Shown here in pieces: positions 23,201-39,207 of a stretch of DNA of 64,000 nt (positions are counted from its first letter, which is position 1; every line of letters starts with the position of its first letter). The notes below the pieces were generated by a model. That model had not been told where the DNA came from. It saw nothing but the letters and a program-made list of their open reading frames with translations, and made no database searches. Origin of the DNA: Viscum album (taxonomy: Eukaryota; Streptophyta; Magnoliopsida; Santalales; Viscaceae); NCBI GenBank assembly GCA_963277665.1, contig OY728130.1, forward strand, positions 429,151,101-429,215,100, in the 5' to 3' direction. Position numbers and translations under genes: made by a program.

Positions 23201-26200
23201 CTCCTTAGTTATCACAATCCAAGTGTATATGTGGAGAGTTTTTTGGGAGTTAATATACGAGAAGAGAAATAGTAAAAATACATTTTTAATGAACCTAGTG
23301 ACTTCGTACTATGACATTGTATGGTTTCAGAATCTATGCACCAACTATACCTACCTCACAGTACCCACAAGACACATGTAGGATTTGGTCACATGGTTTG
23401 GGAAATGGTGCACTAGCCATTCAGTCTGGTTCTGTCAAAAATTGTATACCCATATATAATATTCTATCATGGTTATTATTTGTATTCTCAAGCCATGAAA
23501 GATTATCTAGGGACACCTAATACACAAATGGTTAAACCTAGGAGCCGCATGGTTTGGATCTAAGCATGTGCTAATAGTGAATCCCAAACCCTGCTAGGGG
23601 AAACTACATCGAAAAGGGAATTTACATCACAAGGTCCATAATATCTTTCTATCCTTCCACATAAACCATGTGAAAGCGGAAAAACGTCCCAAAAGTCAAT
23701 TATTTGATCTAAATCACCCTAAAATCAATTGAAAATCCTAATAAAAATTATAAACAAAAATAAAATTGAAAAAATGGTATGAAAATTCTCCCCATCATAT
23801 AGCTTTCTGCCCCCATAAATCCTTAATGTTTTCAGTAAATCGGGTAAAATATAAATTTCCATACTCTCATAAAATTCAACTCCTCAAAATAGATAATACC
23901 TTGAACACTACTAAAACAAAACATTCCCCTCCACCCTAAAACAAACCATTTGACACAAAATGTTTCTCAAATGGCCATGAAAATGCCATGATTCAATCTA
24001 ATATCCTTACCATCATGAAAATTATCAAGCCTACTCTAAGAGCCCAACACTTTTTAGAGGATAATGGATCCTCTAGGTTATATATCCTAGGAGTAATAGG
24101 GAGTACAACTAAATACCTATTGAAGGAAACAATGATGAAAATTATAGGGTAGAAATAAGAGTTTACTTTTAACAGATACCGAAGGACAAGGTGGACTCTC
24201 CACTATATTATAGTCCTAGAATAAAACCAAAATAGTTCTAGAAATCAGACATATAAATCCCAATCTAGAATATTAACCCACACTTTCTAGAAGGAACTAT
24301 ATTATGAGGAAAAGTCACACAATGTAACATGATTCCCATACTCTGATGAAGAAATATAGAATTCTCCCAAAAGTTGTTTCTATATGAACAAGGATTCATA
24401 TAAGATACGCAACATCCTCATTGATTACAGACAAAAGTAATAACCACTAGATAATACCATTACCATGGGGCACACCATGATAGTTTTCTCTTCCATCATT
24501 GGTTATAGATTCTCAGTTCATCCATCTACCTTGAGCAGGTTTAGGATCGAAAAAAGAAATCGTTGATTTTTCACATGATTTGGGGACTTTAAATAAAAAC
24601 TAAAAACCTAAAAAAATGAAATATAAAACACCCATCATAAATGTAAAAATAAAATAAAACAAACAAAATTAAAAATAAAATTTACAAATAAAAAAATACA
24701 TTGTAACCCTTACCATAAAAGGCCATAGTTTTGGTCTCCAATGGGGTCTTGTTATTTCCAAATGGGGATAATAAAAATTTATTTATTCATGTAGATTCAA
24801 ACGATTACAACTAAATAATTAATATATAGTATGTATTATATTAAGTTTTAAACCCACATAAGAAGTGTAATTAGTTATATAGGTTTTAAAAAAATATTTT
24901 TAATAAATCATTCTGAAAATGATAGAAATAAAATAGATTCATGTTTTGAAGATAGTTTGGAGAATGTGAACAATGAGCATCGTATGGATGGGTTTCATGG
25001 AAAGTTTTTATGATGTGATGGGGTTTTTTATTGTTAGTGTTAATATGAAGTTTTATTGAGAAAATAATTTTATTACTCAGTATTATTGTCTTAGTTGAGA
25101 TATGACAAATTCAATGGTAATAAAATCCCCTCATCGACATGTATATCCCCTATTTACTATGGTTAGGTAATTTAGTGCATTACCTATTAGATTTGGTGAT
25201 GATATAATTTTTAATCCCAATTACCTGAAATGAGATAATAGTCATGCATTTATTTGGTAATTAATTTAAAAACATTATTATAACTAATATATTCCATTAA
25301 ATTATTATTAAATGAAAAGTAAACACATTAGACATTAAATAAAAACTAAAAAAACCAAAATACATTAATAAATATAGAAAAAAAACTAAAAAAACCTCAC
25401 CATTTAGGTACATTACCCTATAACATGGTGGGAGTTACCCCATAATTATATTAATGTGGGAGTAATAGGTAATGGGGAATTGAAAAGAGAACATGAATAA
25501 AAACCACTGAATAAGAATGGTGATGACCCTATACTACACAACTTCTCACCTCAAGCATTGGTCATGGGATCAATCCAAGAATCAAAACCATGATAATTTA
25601 TTTATAGATATTCATGTTAGTCATGATGCGTCTAATTAACCATTAATATGGATGATTATTAGTCTCAGGTTAATACTAAGTTTTGAGAGATGTTCAGAGT
25701 CATAAATAGACCACTTCTGTTGAAAACAATGTTAAATTACTGAATCTTAGAAAATATCACAAAATTCACACCATGAAATAGATCCATATCCTATATTTCA
25801 TTCATTAAATAAACTTTACTCACACCCTGAATTGGATTCATACCCTGAACTGGATTTAAACCCTATATTGATTTCACTCCATGAATCAAATTCTGTCCTT
25901 GAATTTTGATTTTCTATCATTTGATGATATATTTGAACATGGTTCATCAGTTTCAAATACCAGAATCATAATATGATAATTTTTCATCACTGAAGTCAAT
26001 TTTTAAATGAAATTATTGTTTTTTCTCCTTTTATTAAATTTCTATAAATTATCATTTCTTAAAAATTCTGGAAAAAATATATGGAGTAATTATCAATTAA
26101 ATTAAAAAATAAATGTATTTCTATATAAATTTCTTCATGTTGTTTATCTATCAATAACCTTGAATTAAAATAGTATTTGGTAATAATAATGAAAATTAAC

Positions 26201-27914
26201 TAGCATGAAAAAATAGAGAATGATTTTGACATTATAACAAAAATACAAAAACATTTTAGTGGTAGTGTGGGTGAGTGGTAATGGATGTCCCTCATTGATT
26301 GAAAATAAAATTTTATATAACATAAGGATTTTATGCTCATGAACACATATTAAATTGAAAATTAAATAGTAGACTACCATATAATTTGTTTAATTAAATA
26401 GAATAAAATGTAAATATATAACCTTATATGTGTCTTCCTAACTTAAGAATTACTCCTCTGAATAAAAGGTAATCATTGGGTAATCTATTGAGAGGGAAAA
26501 TAATGGGAAATTCATTCAAAATGGATTTAGTGTGGAGAGGAAATCCTGAATTTATGGCTATTATATAAAATTATTGGTTATTTTTTTTATTTTACAAACA
26601 TAGGATTTAGAAAAAATGATATTAAATAATCGAAATCCACTAGCCTTCCCATGGGTTTGAGAAATAGTTTTACCATTTTGGGACTAGTTTTGAATATTTA
26701 AATGTTAAAAAGCTGAAATCATATTTAAATATTTCTATTTTTATTTCAATAACATTCTAGAACAATATTTTTTAAACAAAAATAATATACACTTTAGGTT
26801 CTGGATTGGTTTTTATAGTTTTGGGAAATTGTTTTTATTATCATATTATAAAAACTAATTTTAATGAATAAATTTATTTTAGGTCAATAAAGACCATTTT
26901 TATTATTAATTACATAATTTCAAGTCATTATGATGCCATAATACTTATCATATACTCATACTATATTTCATTTTTTTCAAAACATTTGATTGTATTGAAA
27001 CATTATGAAAAAGTATTTATTGGATAATTTTGATGTAATGAGTCAAATAAATTAATCATGTTTATAAAAAATATTTTCAAAATATGTGAAATTTTTCTTT
27101 TAAATTAAAACATATAATATAAGGAAAAAACTATTTTTATAGAAAAATTCCTTATTATACATTATTTTTTATTATCCTTTTTTCTTATCAATTACTAATT
27201 TAAGGAATCGTAGTATGTTTATTTTTAAACATAAATATTACATGATATACCTAATTTGAAATAAATATATTTAATTTATAATAATAAAAAATTGTTAATA
27301 AAACCAATTCTTCATAAATAACCTTCTACCTTTACCATAGTAGCAATGTTTTAACTTCATACCATTTTTTTGATCATAAAATAAAATTAACCATATTACA
27401 TAATTTAACAATGATCATTATAGATATGAAAATAAATTTATTAAAATGACTTTATAATAATCATAAAAACAATTTATAAAATAATAAATGTATAACACAT
27501 AAAACGTTTATCTCTATAACTAAAAGATTTTTTTTAAAACAAAAAATAATAATTCACCCTAAGTTAATATTTCATGGTGAATAAAAAAATTACCTAATTT
27601 TTTTCAAATTATAATTATAATTTTTTTTTGAATTTATCATTCATATAAAATCATAAATTTTAAGGGAAATATATTTTTATTATAAAATAACTCTTTAAAC
27701 ATTATGGTTTCTCATTTTATATACAATACTACTTAAATGAGGGTTTTAATATTTTGTTGATCGTTGAAAATTTTATTAAAATAATAATTTAAATTGAATA
27801 ATATATTTTGAGATAAAAATACACAATAAATGAATAATAGTTCCTAATAAAATTATTTTTAACAATAAATTAATCTAATTTAATCCTATTAATATTTATT
27901 ATCTATCAGTTCAA
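20261..27914. other. Very AT-rich region without genes
   Basis: I see no coding region, RNA gene or LTR boundary that I can support. Open frames at 20265, 23151, 23311 and 26165 (complement) are short and of low complexity. A short GC-richer patch lies at about 21310-21360. Poly-A and poly-T rich runs are common (for example 24590-24720 and 25310-25400). Confidence 0.6.
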
Positions 27915-28320
27915 TGGTTTTAGTGCCAACCAGCCTGTACCCAAGGGGTAAAGGCTCTTACTTAGCATCCAAAATACCTAGGATCTATTCTGGATAGGGA
28001 AGAAATTCCTAAGGTACTATAGAATCACTGTAGTAGGGATATGTATTAGTGGTGTAGCAATGAAGAGAATTTAGTAGGGGTGATATTGTAGCAGTGGAGG
28101 TACCATGAAGGGAACTGTAGAAGTGACAATACTATAGTAGCTTGGGTATTCTAGCAATAAAATTCACTAGGGGGCCCTTTTGAAAATATGGGCTTTCATG
28201 CCCCTGGGCCTTCATGCTATGTAATGGGTCTCCCTCTACCTAGAAAAAGGGGTCTTTGCTATGCTTTAATAAACAAATAAGGCTTCATCCCAAACATTTT
28301 AAAAAATGGTTTTAGGACTC
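27915..28320. repeat. GC-richer island with degenerate GTAG-rich motif repeats
   Basis: A 400-bp patch of near 40 percent GC inside DNA of about 25 percent GC. It contains a loose series of ACTGTAGTAG, TTAGTAGGGGTGAT, TTGTAGCAGTGG, CTGTAGAAGTGAC and CTATAGTAGC, at about 20-30 bp steps. It is probably a fragment of an LTR or minisatellite; such CTGTAGCAG-like series occur in plant LTRs as far as I remember. No coding signal. Confidence 0.5.
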
Positions 28321-31300
28321 ATCTAAACACTCATTATATTCAATAGTAAACATTTTAACGAATAAATATACTTACTTTTATTATAATCTTGTTTAATTAA
28401 TGATTATATTTTTATTTACTTGTGGTTTTACACTTATGATTTTATTAATAAGATTTCACCTTGAATTATCGTAATATGTCAATGTTACTTTTTAATTGCA
28501 ATAAAATATATATCAGTTTGATTTTATTAGTATTTAATATTATATATGATATTAAACATAAAACTTTTATAATCTAAAATTAGAAATAATAAAATATTTT
28601 TGAGTAAGATTATACCCCCATAAATAATTTTTTCCTTACAATTTTAATTACCACTCACTAATTGAAAATATCTTAGAGTATCTATAGGATACTCATGAAT
28701 TAGGATATAATTTATAAATAGATATGAACCATAACATATTTGGTATTTCTAGAAATATCAAATTTTCCCTTATAAGTTTCATATATTTAGATTATCAATC
28801 GTATTTTCCAAATATTCTTCTTTATTGGAAATAAATCTTTTGATTTTCTAGACACATGCCATTCATAGTTTAAGTTTTGTGATTCTATATTTAGGAAAAT
28901 GGTATATATGAAATTGTGGAGATAATATCACATAATGTAAAATTAAATGATCATTTGATTATGAAATCTCAATCCAATATTTATTTCTTTTCTGAAAGAT
29001 TCATTTCACCATATTTTACTTTTAGGTTGAATTTTTATATAATTTGACCAATCTATAACTTCTTTTATATTACGTAGGTTATCTATGGTCATTTTATAAT
29101 TTTTTAACCGAAATATATATCAAATATATTTAAAAATGATATTAAAAGCATTTATAATGGGTTTTAATCTACAAAATAACTATCAAAATAATGTCCCCCA
29201 ATAGTGTTAGACTTGGTGTGTAGTTAAGAATCCCTTTTCACGCATAAAGTGAAACATTTGTTAATAAATAATTGTAATTTCAATGATTATTATACCTAAG
29301 CACATCTATTCTTATTACTACATTAAATTTGTTACTTCAAGGATGGTATGTTATTACTAGGACACCAAACACTATATACATTAAAATAATTTTATGAAGA
29401 ATTCCAATATTTAGACTTATAACAAGGTTTTCGCCTAATTTTATCACAATAATAACTCCAAATAATAAGTAGACCTTTAATTAATGGAAACTATGATGCC
29501 ACAAAATTGAAATTTTTATTATTTATCTAAAAAATAATTTTGACATTTTGTTTCATACAAACTATTTATACCAATACATCATACACATTGTACTAATAAA
29601 TTTTTATGAAGAAAATAACAAAAAACACATTTGTATTAATTGATTGGTCAAATATATTTGATATAGAATACATATAAGTACACAAATATAAATATAAAAT
29701 ACATTATCTTTATTTTTAATAAATATATTTATTCTAAATACCAATAATCTTATAATAATAAATAAGATATCTAAGGCAATGCATATATAAAGTGGGTGAG
29801 CTATAAATCATAGGAAGGGAACAATTACAGTAACCAAGATACATAAGAGATACAATGAATATAAAAATGACATAAAAAATTATTAAAAAATAATTATAGA
29901 ATGAAGTATATAATATGTTCAAGGAATATACAAAATGCATAAATATGAAAAACATGGGAATGTAATCATAAGTCAAGTCTCACAAGTGAGACTCAAAACA
30001 TAGTATACTAGATTAACCATATAAGAACTATAAATGATTTCTCATTAGATGAAAACCTTACCTACTTAATTGAAAATATATATTATTAAACTTTATATAT
30101 ATATAGAAACCCAAACTTTTCATACATTTATATACTACATCTTAATAAATGAATATTCATTAAATAACATAATGATCTATGCATGAATCTTCCAACTCTT
30201 GTGTTTTATGTAATATGGACACATAAAAAACTAGTTCTTCATAACTAGAACCCATTTTATACATATAAAACTTAATAACTATCCTTATAATGTTGGTAAA
30301 ATAATACATGGGTGAGTATAGATTCTTAGTAATGGTAAATAAGGGAGATAACAATATGACATGATCATAAGGGTTTAAGAAATTGATAACAATATTTGAA
30401 TACAATAACCTGAAAATCATAGATCATAATCATTAGTGATGTACCAATTCATGTAAATTTATAATACATTTATCATCAATTAATAAAATATCATGAGACA
30501 TGAGATCATAATATTGGAATAAGACAAATATTTCTACCATTCACATAGGAGTAGAAAATCATTTCCTTAGTAATCAAGTATCATTTCTGAAACTATCATA
30601 TTGGGATGGCTTCACTACACAAACCATCCTAGTAATTATGGTTCATTCCCAAGAATATCATATTAGACATAGTCCCTTACTGAACTGTGTTCACTTGATA
30701 TTCATGCACTTTCTATTTTCAATGACATCCTAATTTAGCAAATGCATTAGAGGGATATATAATTTAGATCCACCAATCAAAAAATAAAAACCTCAAAGAT
30801 GTCTTCTACAAGATAATTACACACATATCACATCATAATATGTGGAAATAAATTAGTTTCATAAAAATTTCATTAAAACATAATTCGTGGAACATAAAAG
30901 AGTTTCATGATCATTTAAGAATTTTATCATAGAAAACACCCATGAAAAAATAATGGTTTTCATGAATATTTTTTATTTATAATAATAAAACATCTATAGA
31001 AAAAATATTTTTTGTATCATTTCATCCTAACTATAATAAATATTTTAAATCATCAAAGGATGTCATATTGGACGTGAAATTATTTTAAATGATCACTTGG
31101 TACATTTTTTGTGTGGAAAATATCCTTACAAATTTGAAATAACATTTAGAAAATCTGTTTTTTTAATAATATTAAAGAAAACATTTCTCTAAATATTTCA
31201 ATGGGAACATTTAAAGGAGTGTTCAATAATTTTTTTAGTCATGGTGGTGGAAACTTCCATTCATGTTGTCTATGTTAAAATAATGAAAAGATTCATATTT

Positions 31301-31682
31301 TCTAAAAAATTTCAAAAGAACCGACATCAAAAAACAACATGAAGTATTATTTTAAACAATTATTTATATAGAAAAACATGTTTAAATATCTATTTAATCA
31401 ATAATATAATAACATTATAAATATTCATGTAATAATTTTTATAAAACATGGATATTGAAAGGAAATCCTTTTCGACTAAAGAGAGAAATAATGGAATGTT
31501 TCCATAAAAACTTCCTTCTGAATATTGAGTAAATAAAGTGACTAAAATGAAAGGAAAACATATTATTTATTAAAATAAACATATTAGTATAAAATAAATT
31601 ATATTATAGAGAGATATATCATGGTATTTCATCATCAGATGCATAATAATAAAAATTCCCAAAAAGTAATAAAATTATAACA
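28321..31682. other. Very AT-rich region without genes
   Basis: Nothing recognisable. Complement-strand frames at 29734-29976 and 30160-30420 consist mainly of Tyr, Phe, Ile and Leu, as expected from AT-rich noise. Confidence 0.6.
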
Positions 31683-32625
31683 TTAAACCCTTACCACATA
31701 GGTGATTTTTGAATCATAACCCCCTTGAATGAAATAACCTTGTGTGGATATTTAAATAAATATAAAATTTATACGAATAATCATAAAATACAATCATCAG
31801 AAGTAAAAACACCATATATAAGAAATATATAGTGAATATGAAATGTTTCACACATAAATAAAAGTGATAAGAAAATCCATTAGAAAAATTATAGAATTTT
31901 TTCATAAACAGTATAACCTCCTATAAAAAAAATACTTACAACATTTAATGACCCGTCCATTAAAAATTCTAGTTTTAAATACATATTTTAGGTAATAGAT
32001 GATTTGTTTTTTATTTGTGTTTTGGTTTATTAGTTTTGGTGCTTATAATTTGATAATGGTTCCAAAATCAGCATATTATTAATAATTATATTAATATAAA
32101 ATATATTTATTATATATATATTTATATTCAATCATAAAGGTTTATATCTAAAAATTAATTACACTATTCATGGAGATAGTATGTCGTATGTATGAATGAA
32201 TACTTGTTACATTTTTTTGAAGGATAAGACAAAAGAATGGAATGAAATAATTAATATTTAAGTAATTATTTTCATATAATATACATAAAATATATTAATT
32301 CAATATATCATAATTATCATTCATGTTAAAATAAAATTAAAAACATAACTCATCACTTTGTGTAGGTGTTACTCCAAAAGAATGCATGAACACCGTCACA
32401 ATATTTCCTTAGTCTGGAAGGTATAATGGTAGATATGATATTATTATAAATATTCATAATTATTTCATAAATATAATAAGTAAATATATCTTTATATACA
32501 GCTGTTATAGGTGGTAATGAGAGAAGAACCACACAATTTCATTGGGCGGTTGTCCGCCGTACACAAGATGGAAAGTTCCATTTCCAATTTTATGGATTTA
32601 GAGAAGGATAAATGTTATAGAATTA
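31683..32625. repeat. Diverged direct repeat A (left)
   Basis: Shared landmarks with 38376-39585: CCCTTACCA...GGT...TTTGAAT near 31685; ATCATCAG...AAAACACCATATATAAGAAATAT near 31795-31830; CATTCATGGAGATAG near 32168; and AGGTGGTAATGAG...TTTCATTG...GTTGTCCGCCGTACA near 32508-32562. The last part is a GC-richer island. The offset to the right copy grows from 6.69 to 6.96 kb through insertions in that copy. Confidence 0.6.
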
Positions 32626-33757
32626 ATATAATTTAACAAAATTATACGGGAGATATTTTTATTATCATCTCATAATGTTTGAATAATATTTTAATTATAA
32701 GGAGGAAGAAATAAAATTAAAATGTTTCATTAAAAACAATATCACTTCTCTAGACAACATCTTTAGATTATCACCAAAAGAATCATAAGATGGTTTTCTA
32801 TTCGAAAAATCACTAATATAAATGTGTGGGGATTTATAGAAGGTTTTTTCACAGGCTTGTTCAAACAATAAGGATCTATTTGTGTGTATAGGAGAGGAGA
32901 GGTGGTACCCTTTTTTACGTAGGGGATGGGCCCCACATGGAAATTTCCTAAAATAAAACAAAATGATAAATTCATTCCCTAGAAAATGCTATAAAATAGA
33001 CATATACTAGAAGGTGGTATAGATTAAGGTATAAATATGAATACATAATAGAGTTTAGATATGATTAATTGTAAAAATACCCCTATATTTTGGTTCAACC
33101 CTTAGTAAACTCGTCTTAACCTTAAATGTACTTGTTAATTTTTCCTATTTTTAATATTCCTTACGAATTTGTTTTTATTATTTTTAAATAATATTAAATA
33201 ATATTTTCCACATATGGGTTCTACATTATTAAGTTAAATTCATATAAGTGGTATAAAATTTATTTAAAATTAATCATGTAGACATGACAGAAAAACTATC
33301 TTCAAATGAAATTGTTTTCATAAGTATATAAAGTGTTTAAATATAAATTAAACATAAAAATTAAGTCCAATGATATATATTAGATTAATAATGATATATT
33401 TGGGATAATTTTACATTTTAATCATTTTTATACAAAATTAAACTTTGAAAATTATTTCAAAGAGAGAATTTTTAATAAAAATTAGTATTTTTCACTATTC
33501 ATTGAAAAATAAATCATTTTAGAAAATTAATGAAAATTAACTATAATATAATATTGAAATTTTGATTTCAAATATTAAGGTTATTTTTTAACATAAATTT
33601 TATTAAATTTTCAGAAATTAATTTTAAAATAACTGTACAAAATGCGACCAAAATAGTTTTAGAAAGATATTGTTTTTAAGTATAAAAATAAATCAATTCT
33701 TATACCATGCATATAAATAAATTTAGATGAATGAAAAATCATTTGATTGAACTTGCA

Positions 33758-33771
33758 CGCACACACACACA
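33758..33771. repeat. (CA)n microsatellite
   Basis: A short CA run, about seven units, in AT-rich DNA. Confidence 0.8.
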
Positions 33772-36732
33772 TATTAATTTCAATAAAATCATTCTTCAAT
33801 AGTGATTAAATTAATTTTTTATGGTAAATATATATTATGTGCATAAAAAATTGTTTTCCAGAAAATATTTCATTTAGTCATATGAATTTAATTTTCACAT
33901 ATAAAAAAATTATATATAATTTATTTGATTTATATATGTGTACACCAAAACTTTCTCATAATTTATTTATTATTTTTCATACCCAAAAATAAAAATTCAA
34001 GTAAGTAACTTCTACATTAAATAATACTATTTTAATAGTATATTATGGTCCGATTAAACTCATTATTTCATGTAATTCATCAGTCGAAAAAATAAAAATA
34101 ATTTGTATAAAAAACTCATAAAATATTGCGGTATTAAATTATACCCTCGTAAAATGATTTTCACCCTAAAAATTTGTTTACTTTTATATAAAAAATATGA
34201 ATACTTATACATTGTCATATACTTGTGTTCTAATTTTTCTTATTCCAATTTGTTATTTCCCTACAAAACATTATTAAGTGAGTGTTATTTTTCTATACTG
34301 CATTATATAAATGGTGAATAATATCCATCAATGTTTTCTCATATAGGATATCTTTTTTCAATGATAAGACCTCTATGTTCAACACATGTGAATGTTTTGG
34401 TTTGAAAATTCTCAAAATAGATACATGGATCCCAACATCGAATTGTGAAATGTTTAGTGGAAGTTCCATACCATAATAAAAAATCCATACTCAATAAATA
34501 ACATCTATTAGTACAATATATACATATGGCTCAATTTTACTTTATTTTTGAATCTCAAAACCTTCTTCTATATGGAAATTCATAAGAATAACATATCATC
34601 AATATGAAATTGCATATATTTCTTATGATTACTAGCATAATTTATTTTTTGAATTTTTACTCCCATATGAGATATAGAATGGTTTAGACATTCTATGCCA
34701 ATTATTTATCAACATTTGGTACCAATATATATATTTCTCTAATATCATTCCAACAAATTTGAGTTATGATTCTATTTCCAAAGGTTTATTCGTAATAATG
34801 AAAATAAATATTTGAGTGGAATATATTATTATACGAAAATTTTAACAAAGGATAATTTTGTTACCAAACATTATTTAAATCTATATAACAAAAAATAAAA
34901 ATATCCGTGAGGGTTTAAATGGTTATACTACACTACAAATAAATCTGAGGAGGATATATTTTACTAAAATACATCAATATATTAATATCTTGATAAGGAC
35001 TTTACAAAAGATTCCTTGCAAACCTCAGACCCTGGTCATATATTATAGATTATGGTACACAACGAAACCTTAATACTTAAATAATTTTTATTATATTAAT
35101 ATAATCAATAATTATGTCTTATCTAATGGAAATTAATTGTACACACTTCATATGGAAATCATCCCCATGCCAAATAGAATAATTTTCATTACATTTATTG
35201 TAGAGTTCAATGAAAAAAATCCAAAATTATATTTCCCATTTACATTCTAGTATGGGTAAGGTATTTATCATCTCCTTATATTTATGTCTCTCATCCTTAA
35301 CTTTTAATAAGCGTCGATATAAATATTGATCAATATATCCCTTTACGTTTTCTCACTCTAAATACCGTTCAGATATATATACATCATCATACTTCTATAA
35401 AGAATTGCCAATGATGAATAATGAATATCATCACAAAGACACTTCTTCAAATATGGTATTTAATGAACACGTTCAAGGTTTTTAACCATATAATTATTTC
35501 ACAATAAAGAAAAAACTCTAAAAAATTTCACACATACTTCTACAATTCATCATCTTCTATATTTTCCTCTTTAAATATAACATTGATATACAACAATCAA
35601 TTGAGATTGATAATATTTCTCGCATCCCTTCATGATCTTCATATCTATTCATTTAAAATCCAAAAATAGTTGACCTTTTGTGATTCTCATCATATATAAG
35701 TATACATGGTCATTTGGACTCATTTCATCAACCACCTTTGTCACTTTCCCAGGGTGGTAATGTATCAAGCATTTATGATATTTAATCATCTCTAACCATC
35801 TTATCTTTCACTTAATTATCTCATTTTTACTAAATATATACTTTAGGCTCATATATTTAGTAAATATATCACATCATTATCTATAATGATAATTCACTGA
35901 TATATTTATTGAAAAATTTCCCATTACTGACTCTAAATACATATTTGGGTAATTATTCTCGTGAACCATCAATTATAATGATATATATGCTATAGTTTTT
36001 TACTAAAAAGAAGTATCATTATCCAAAAGCCTAATTTTAGATGATCTAAAATTGTTACCCACCATGAAAGAATATTTCTAGGCTAAGGAGTTGGTTACTA
36101 CTATGTTTTTTCGATTGCGTATAAGGATATTTTTATATGTGAAAAGAACTTTTTTTAGAGAACCTTTATTAACATACATGGATATTACATCATTTTAGAT
36201 TAATAATCCTCAAATTATAAAATACATGTGTGTGGACCATAATATTTTATTGTATTTGCAAACATGGAACACATTCTTCAATTTTTGAGAACGATGTTAG
36301 ATATATTCTTTGATGATATTCAAAATTAATCCTCCTACTTAAAACCTTTCCTCACAACATAGTGAAATCAAATATATGAAATAGGTGATTTACAATACTT
36401 ATTAATGTAAAAATGGAAATATGTAAGCATAACATTAAAATAATTATATAAGAACATGATCAAAACATTATAAGATCACATCTAGAATAAAAGAATCATA
36501 ATAATGGGATATATTATAATGATCGGAAGTTCATAATACATGAATCATAAGATAATAAAGAACACAAAATATGTGATCATGTCAAAGGAATATGACAAAA
36601 AATTTGTGGTAGATACATAAACTTATAACATCATTACCCATAAGTTAATGATCATTTCCAAAAACATATTAGGGCACTTCATGGGGACTGTACATATTGG
36701 GAAGTGAAAAAAAGCCTCCCCAGTCATAGTCC

Positions 36733-36880
36733 CCTCTTTTACAGAGATTGGGTTTTCCAATTTTCCAATAGTGGAGAAGGTTTCCCCATTTTCCTATAGT
36801 GGATTGGGTTCCCCATCTTCCTATATTTGATTGAGTTTCCTTATCTTCCCATAGTGGATCATGACACATCTGTTTCCAAT
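36733..36880. repeat. 28-bp minisatellite, about five copies
   Basis: A unit close to CCTATAGTGGATTGGGTTCC is repeated four to five times with a 27-28 bp period. It is translated on the - strand as an imperfect Trp-Gly-Lys rich repeat in the frame at 36669-36914, but that frame has no other support and I do not call it a gene. Confidence 0.65.
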
Positions 36881-38375
36881 TTTGGATCAAGCCCATCAAC
36901 TTGTCTCCCATCAAAATCTCATCAACTGTAAATCATTACCCAACTAACTGGAGGGAGATATATTTCCCACCTACCATATAATAAAATCATACCTACATGT
37001 TCCATAGGAAAATAATACTTATATTATATCATGACCCAAGGAAATCGATGGGTTTTATAAATATCATATCACATAACCCATGAAAATAAATGGGAATAAT
37101 AAACCGTTCACCATATCATTAAATATGGAAAACATATAGTTCTCATAATGATTTTATCAAATAATAACACATAAAAATAAACAGGTCTCAAAATAATATA
37201 ACCCATAGAAGAGAAATGAGTTTCATAAACATCATTCCATAAAAATACAAACCCTTGAAGAAAGAACATGTATGGTATTATTAGTTTATATAACCAGTAA
37301 AGAATAAACTATAACATATTATATAATATTATATAAATAATGATTTTTTAGATCACATGTAACATTTCTAGAGTTAAATATCACTTCATTGAATTTTTTT
37401 TCATAAAACCTTTTCAAAAAATAATTTCTTATAAATAAATGTTTATTATTTCATTGAAAATATTTATTGAGGAAAATATCCTTTCATTGTTGAAAAATTA
37501 TTTTTAAAATACAAATCATTTTAAACCCTATTTTCTTTGAAAAATAATTTGAAAACTTATAAATCAGTCTATAAAATTGTTTGGAAACGTTTTCCATGAA
37601 AACATATAAAAAATCCAGAAGTTTTTTTGAAAATCATTTTTCAAAAAAAATACAATAAAAACCTAAACAGAAGGATAAAAATTATTTTGAAAAACCTCTT
37701 CAATAAAATTTATTTGAAAATTTAAAAATAAATCATAAAATAATTGAAATACTTTTCTTTAAAATAATATTTTGATAACATATTGACGAAACTTTTGAAA
37801 TCATTAAAAAAACTTTTGAACATAAAAATTATTTGAAAATATTTTTCATTGAAATAAATTAAATTCAAAATACTTCAATAATAATAGGAGAAAAATATAA
37901 TTAATGTAATTATACAAAGGATGATTTATGGAAATGATGATCATTTCGTTCGTTGAGTTCGTACATATTGAACATTATTTTTATACATTAAGTATTTAGA
38001 AAACTTCATTGTTCAGAAAATGACAAGAATATTAATATGAAAACCATTTTTTTAAAAACAAAAAAAATTTGTAAAAAATCATTTAAAAATTATAGGATAA
38101 TATTAAAAAAAAATTAAAACATTTTTAGAAAACCCTTTTTGAAAATAACATTTATTTCCGATCGAAAAGAGAAATAATGTATTATTTTCATAACCAAGGT
38201 TTCTTAAATATATTAAGTATAAATGAGTGTAAAAATGGTAATAATACATTGATACATCATTAATAACTAGTGGATAATAAAATTAACTAGTGATCTTGAT
38301 TTATTAATAAAAAAATTTCATCAATGGAAGCACAATCATAAACAACATCAATAGACATTATGATTGATTGAATAA

Positions 38376-39171
38376 ACTCTTACCAATTGGTAACTTTGAA
38401 TTATACTCCCCATGTAAGAAAATTAAATGAAATTAAACATAAAATATAATTAAAATAATTGGATCATTATATGAAATTTCAATTATCATTATATCAACCT
38501 AATAGAAAAATATACGTTTATAACATGGCATGCTTCTCAGATAAGTCAACTTGAGACAAAATTAGTTAAACAATTTGGTAACATTTAACCACAAACCACT
38601 AAAATAATGATTATAAAAAGGATATGTCAATAACTATAAATTTAGCTACAATAATCATATAATTCATCAAGGGGTAGTGAAAACACTACATATAAGAAAT
38701 ATGTGGTTTACATGGCTTGTGTCTCAGGGAAATCAAAACTGAGATGAGAAAACTCATACCTTTAGTCTCCACTCTCTTTATACTCATTCAAGACACCTAT
38801 GTAATAAATATAACATTATTATAAATCTATCATATAAACATATTATTATATAAAATACCATATATTATTTTATTTTGTGTTTATATTAAATTTTTATTAA
38901 CAATTCGATGTTAATGTTACGTTTCGAGTAATAACCCCATTGTTTTTATATTATGTTTTGATTTGTAATAATTTTTCCTTTTTATTATATATTGATCTTA
39001 ATAATATAAAACATAATATAAATATAATATATATTTATTATTTAATAATTTATATTAATCTATAAATGAAACAATTATTAAACAAAAGACACAATTCATG
39101 GAGACAGTTGGACGTAGATGCGCATGATTGTTGTTTCTATTTTACTATCATATTGAGTGATATAATGTAAA

Positions 39172-39207
<36 letters not shown>

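Noticed and set aside
36669..36914. 81-residue Trp/Gly-rich ORF
   Set aside because: It is produced by the 28-bp minisatellite and has no other support.
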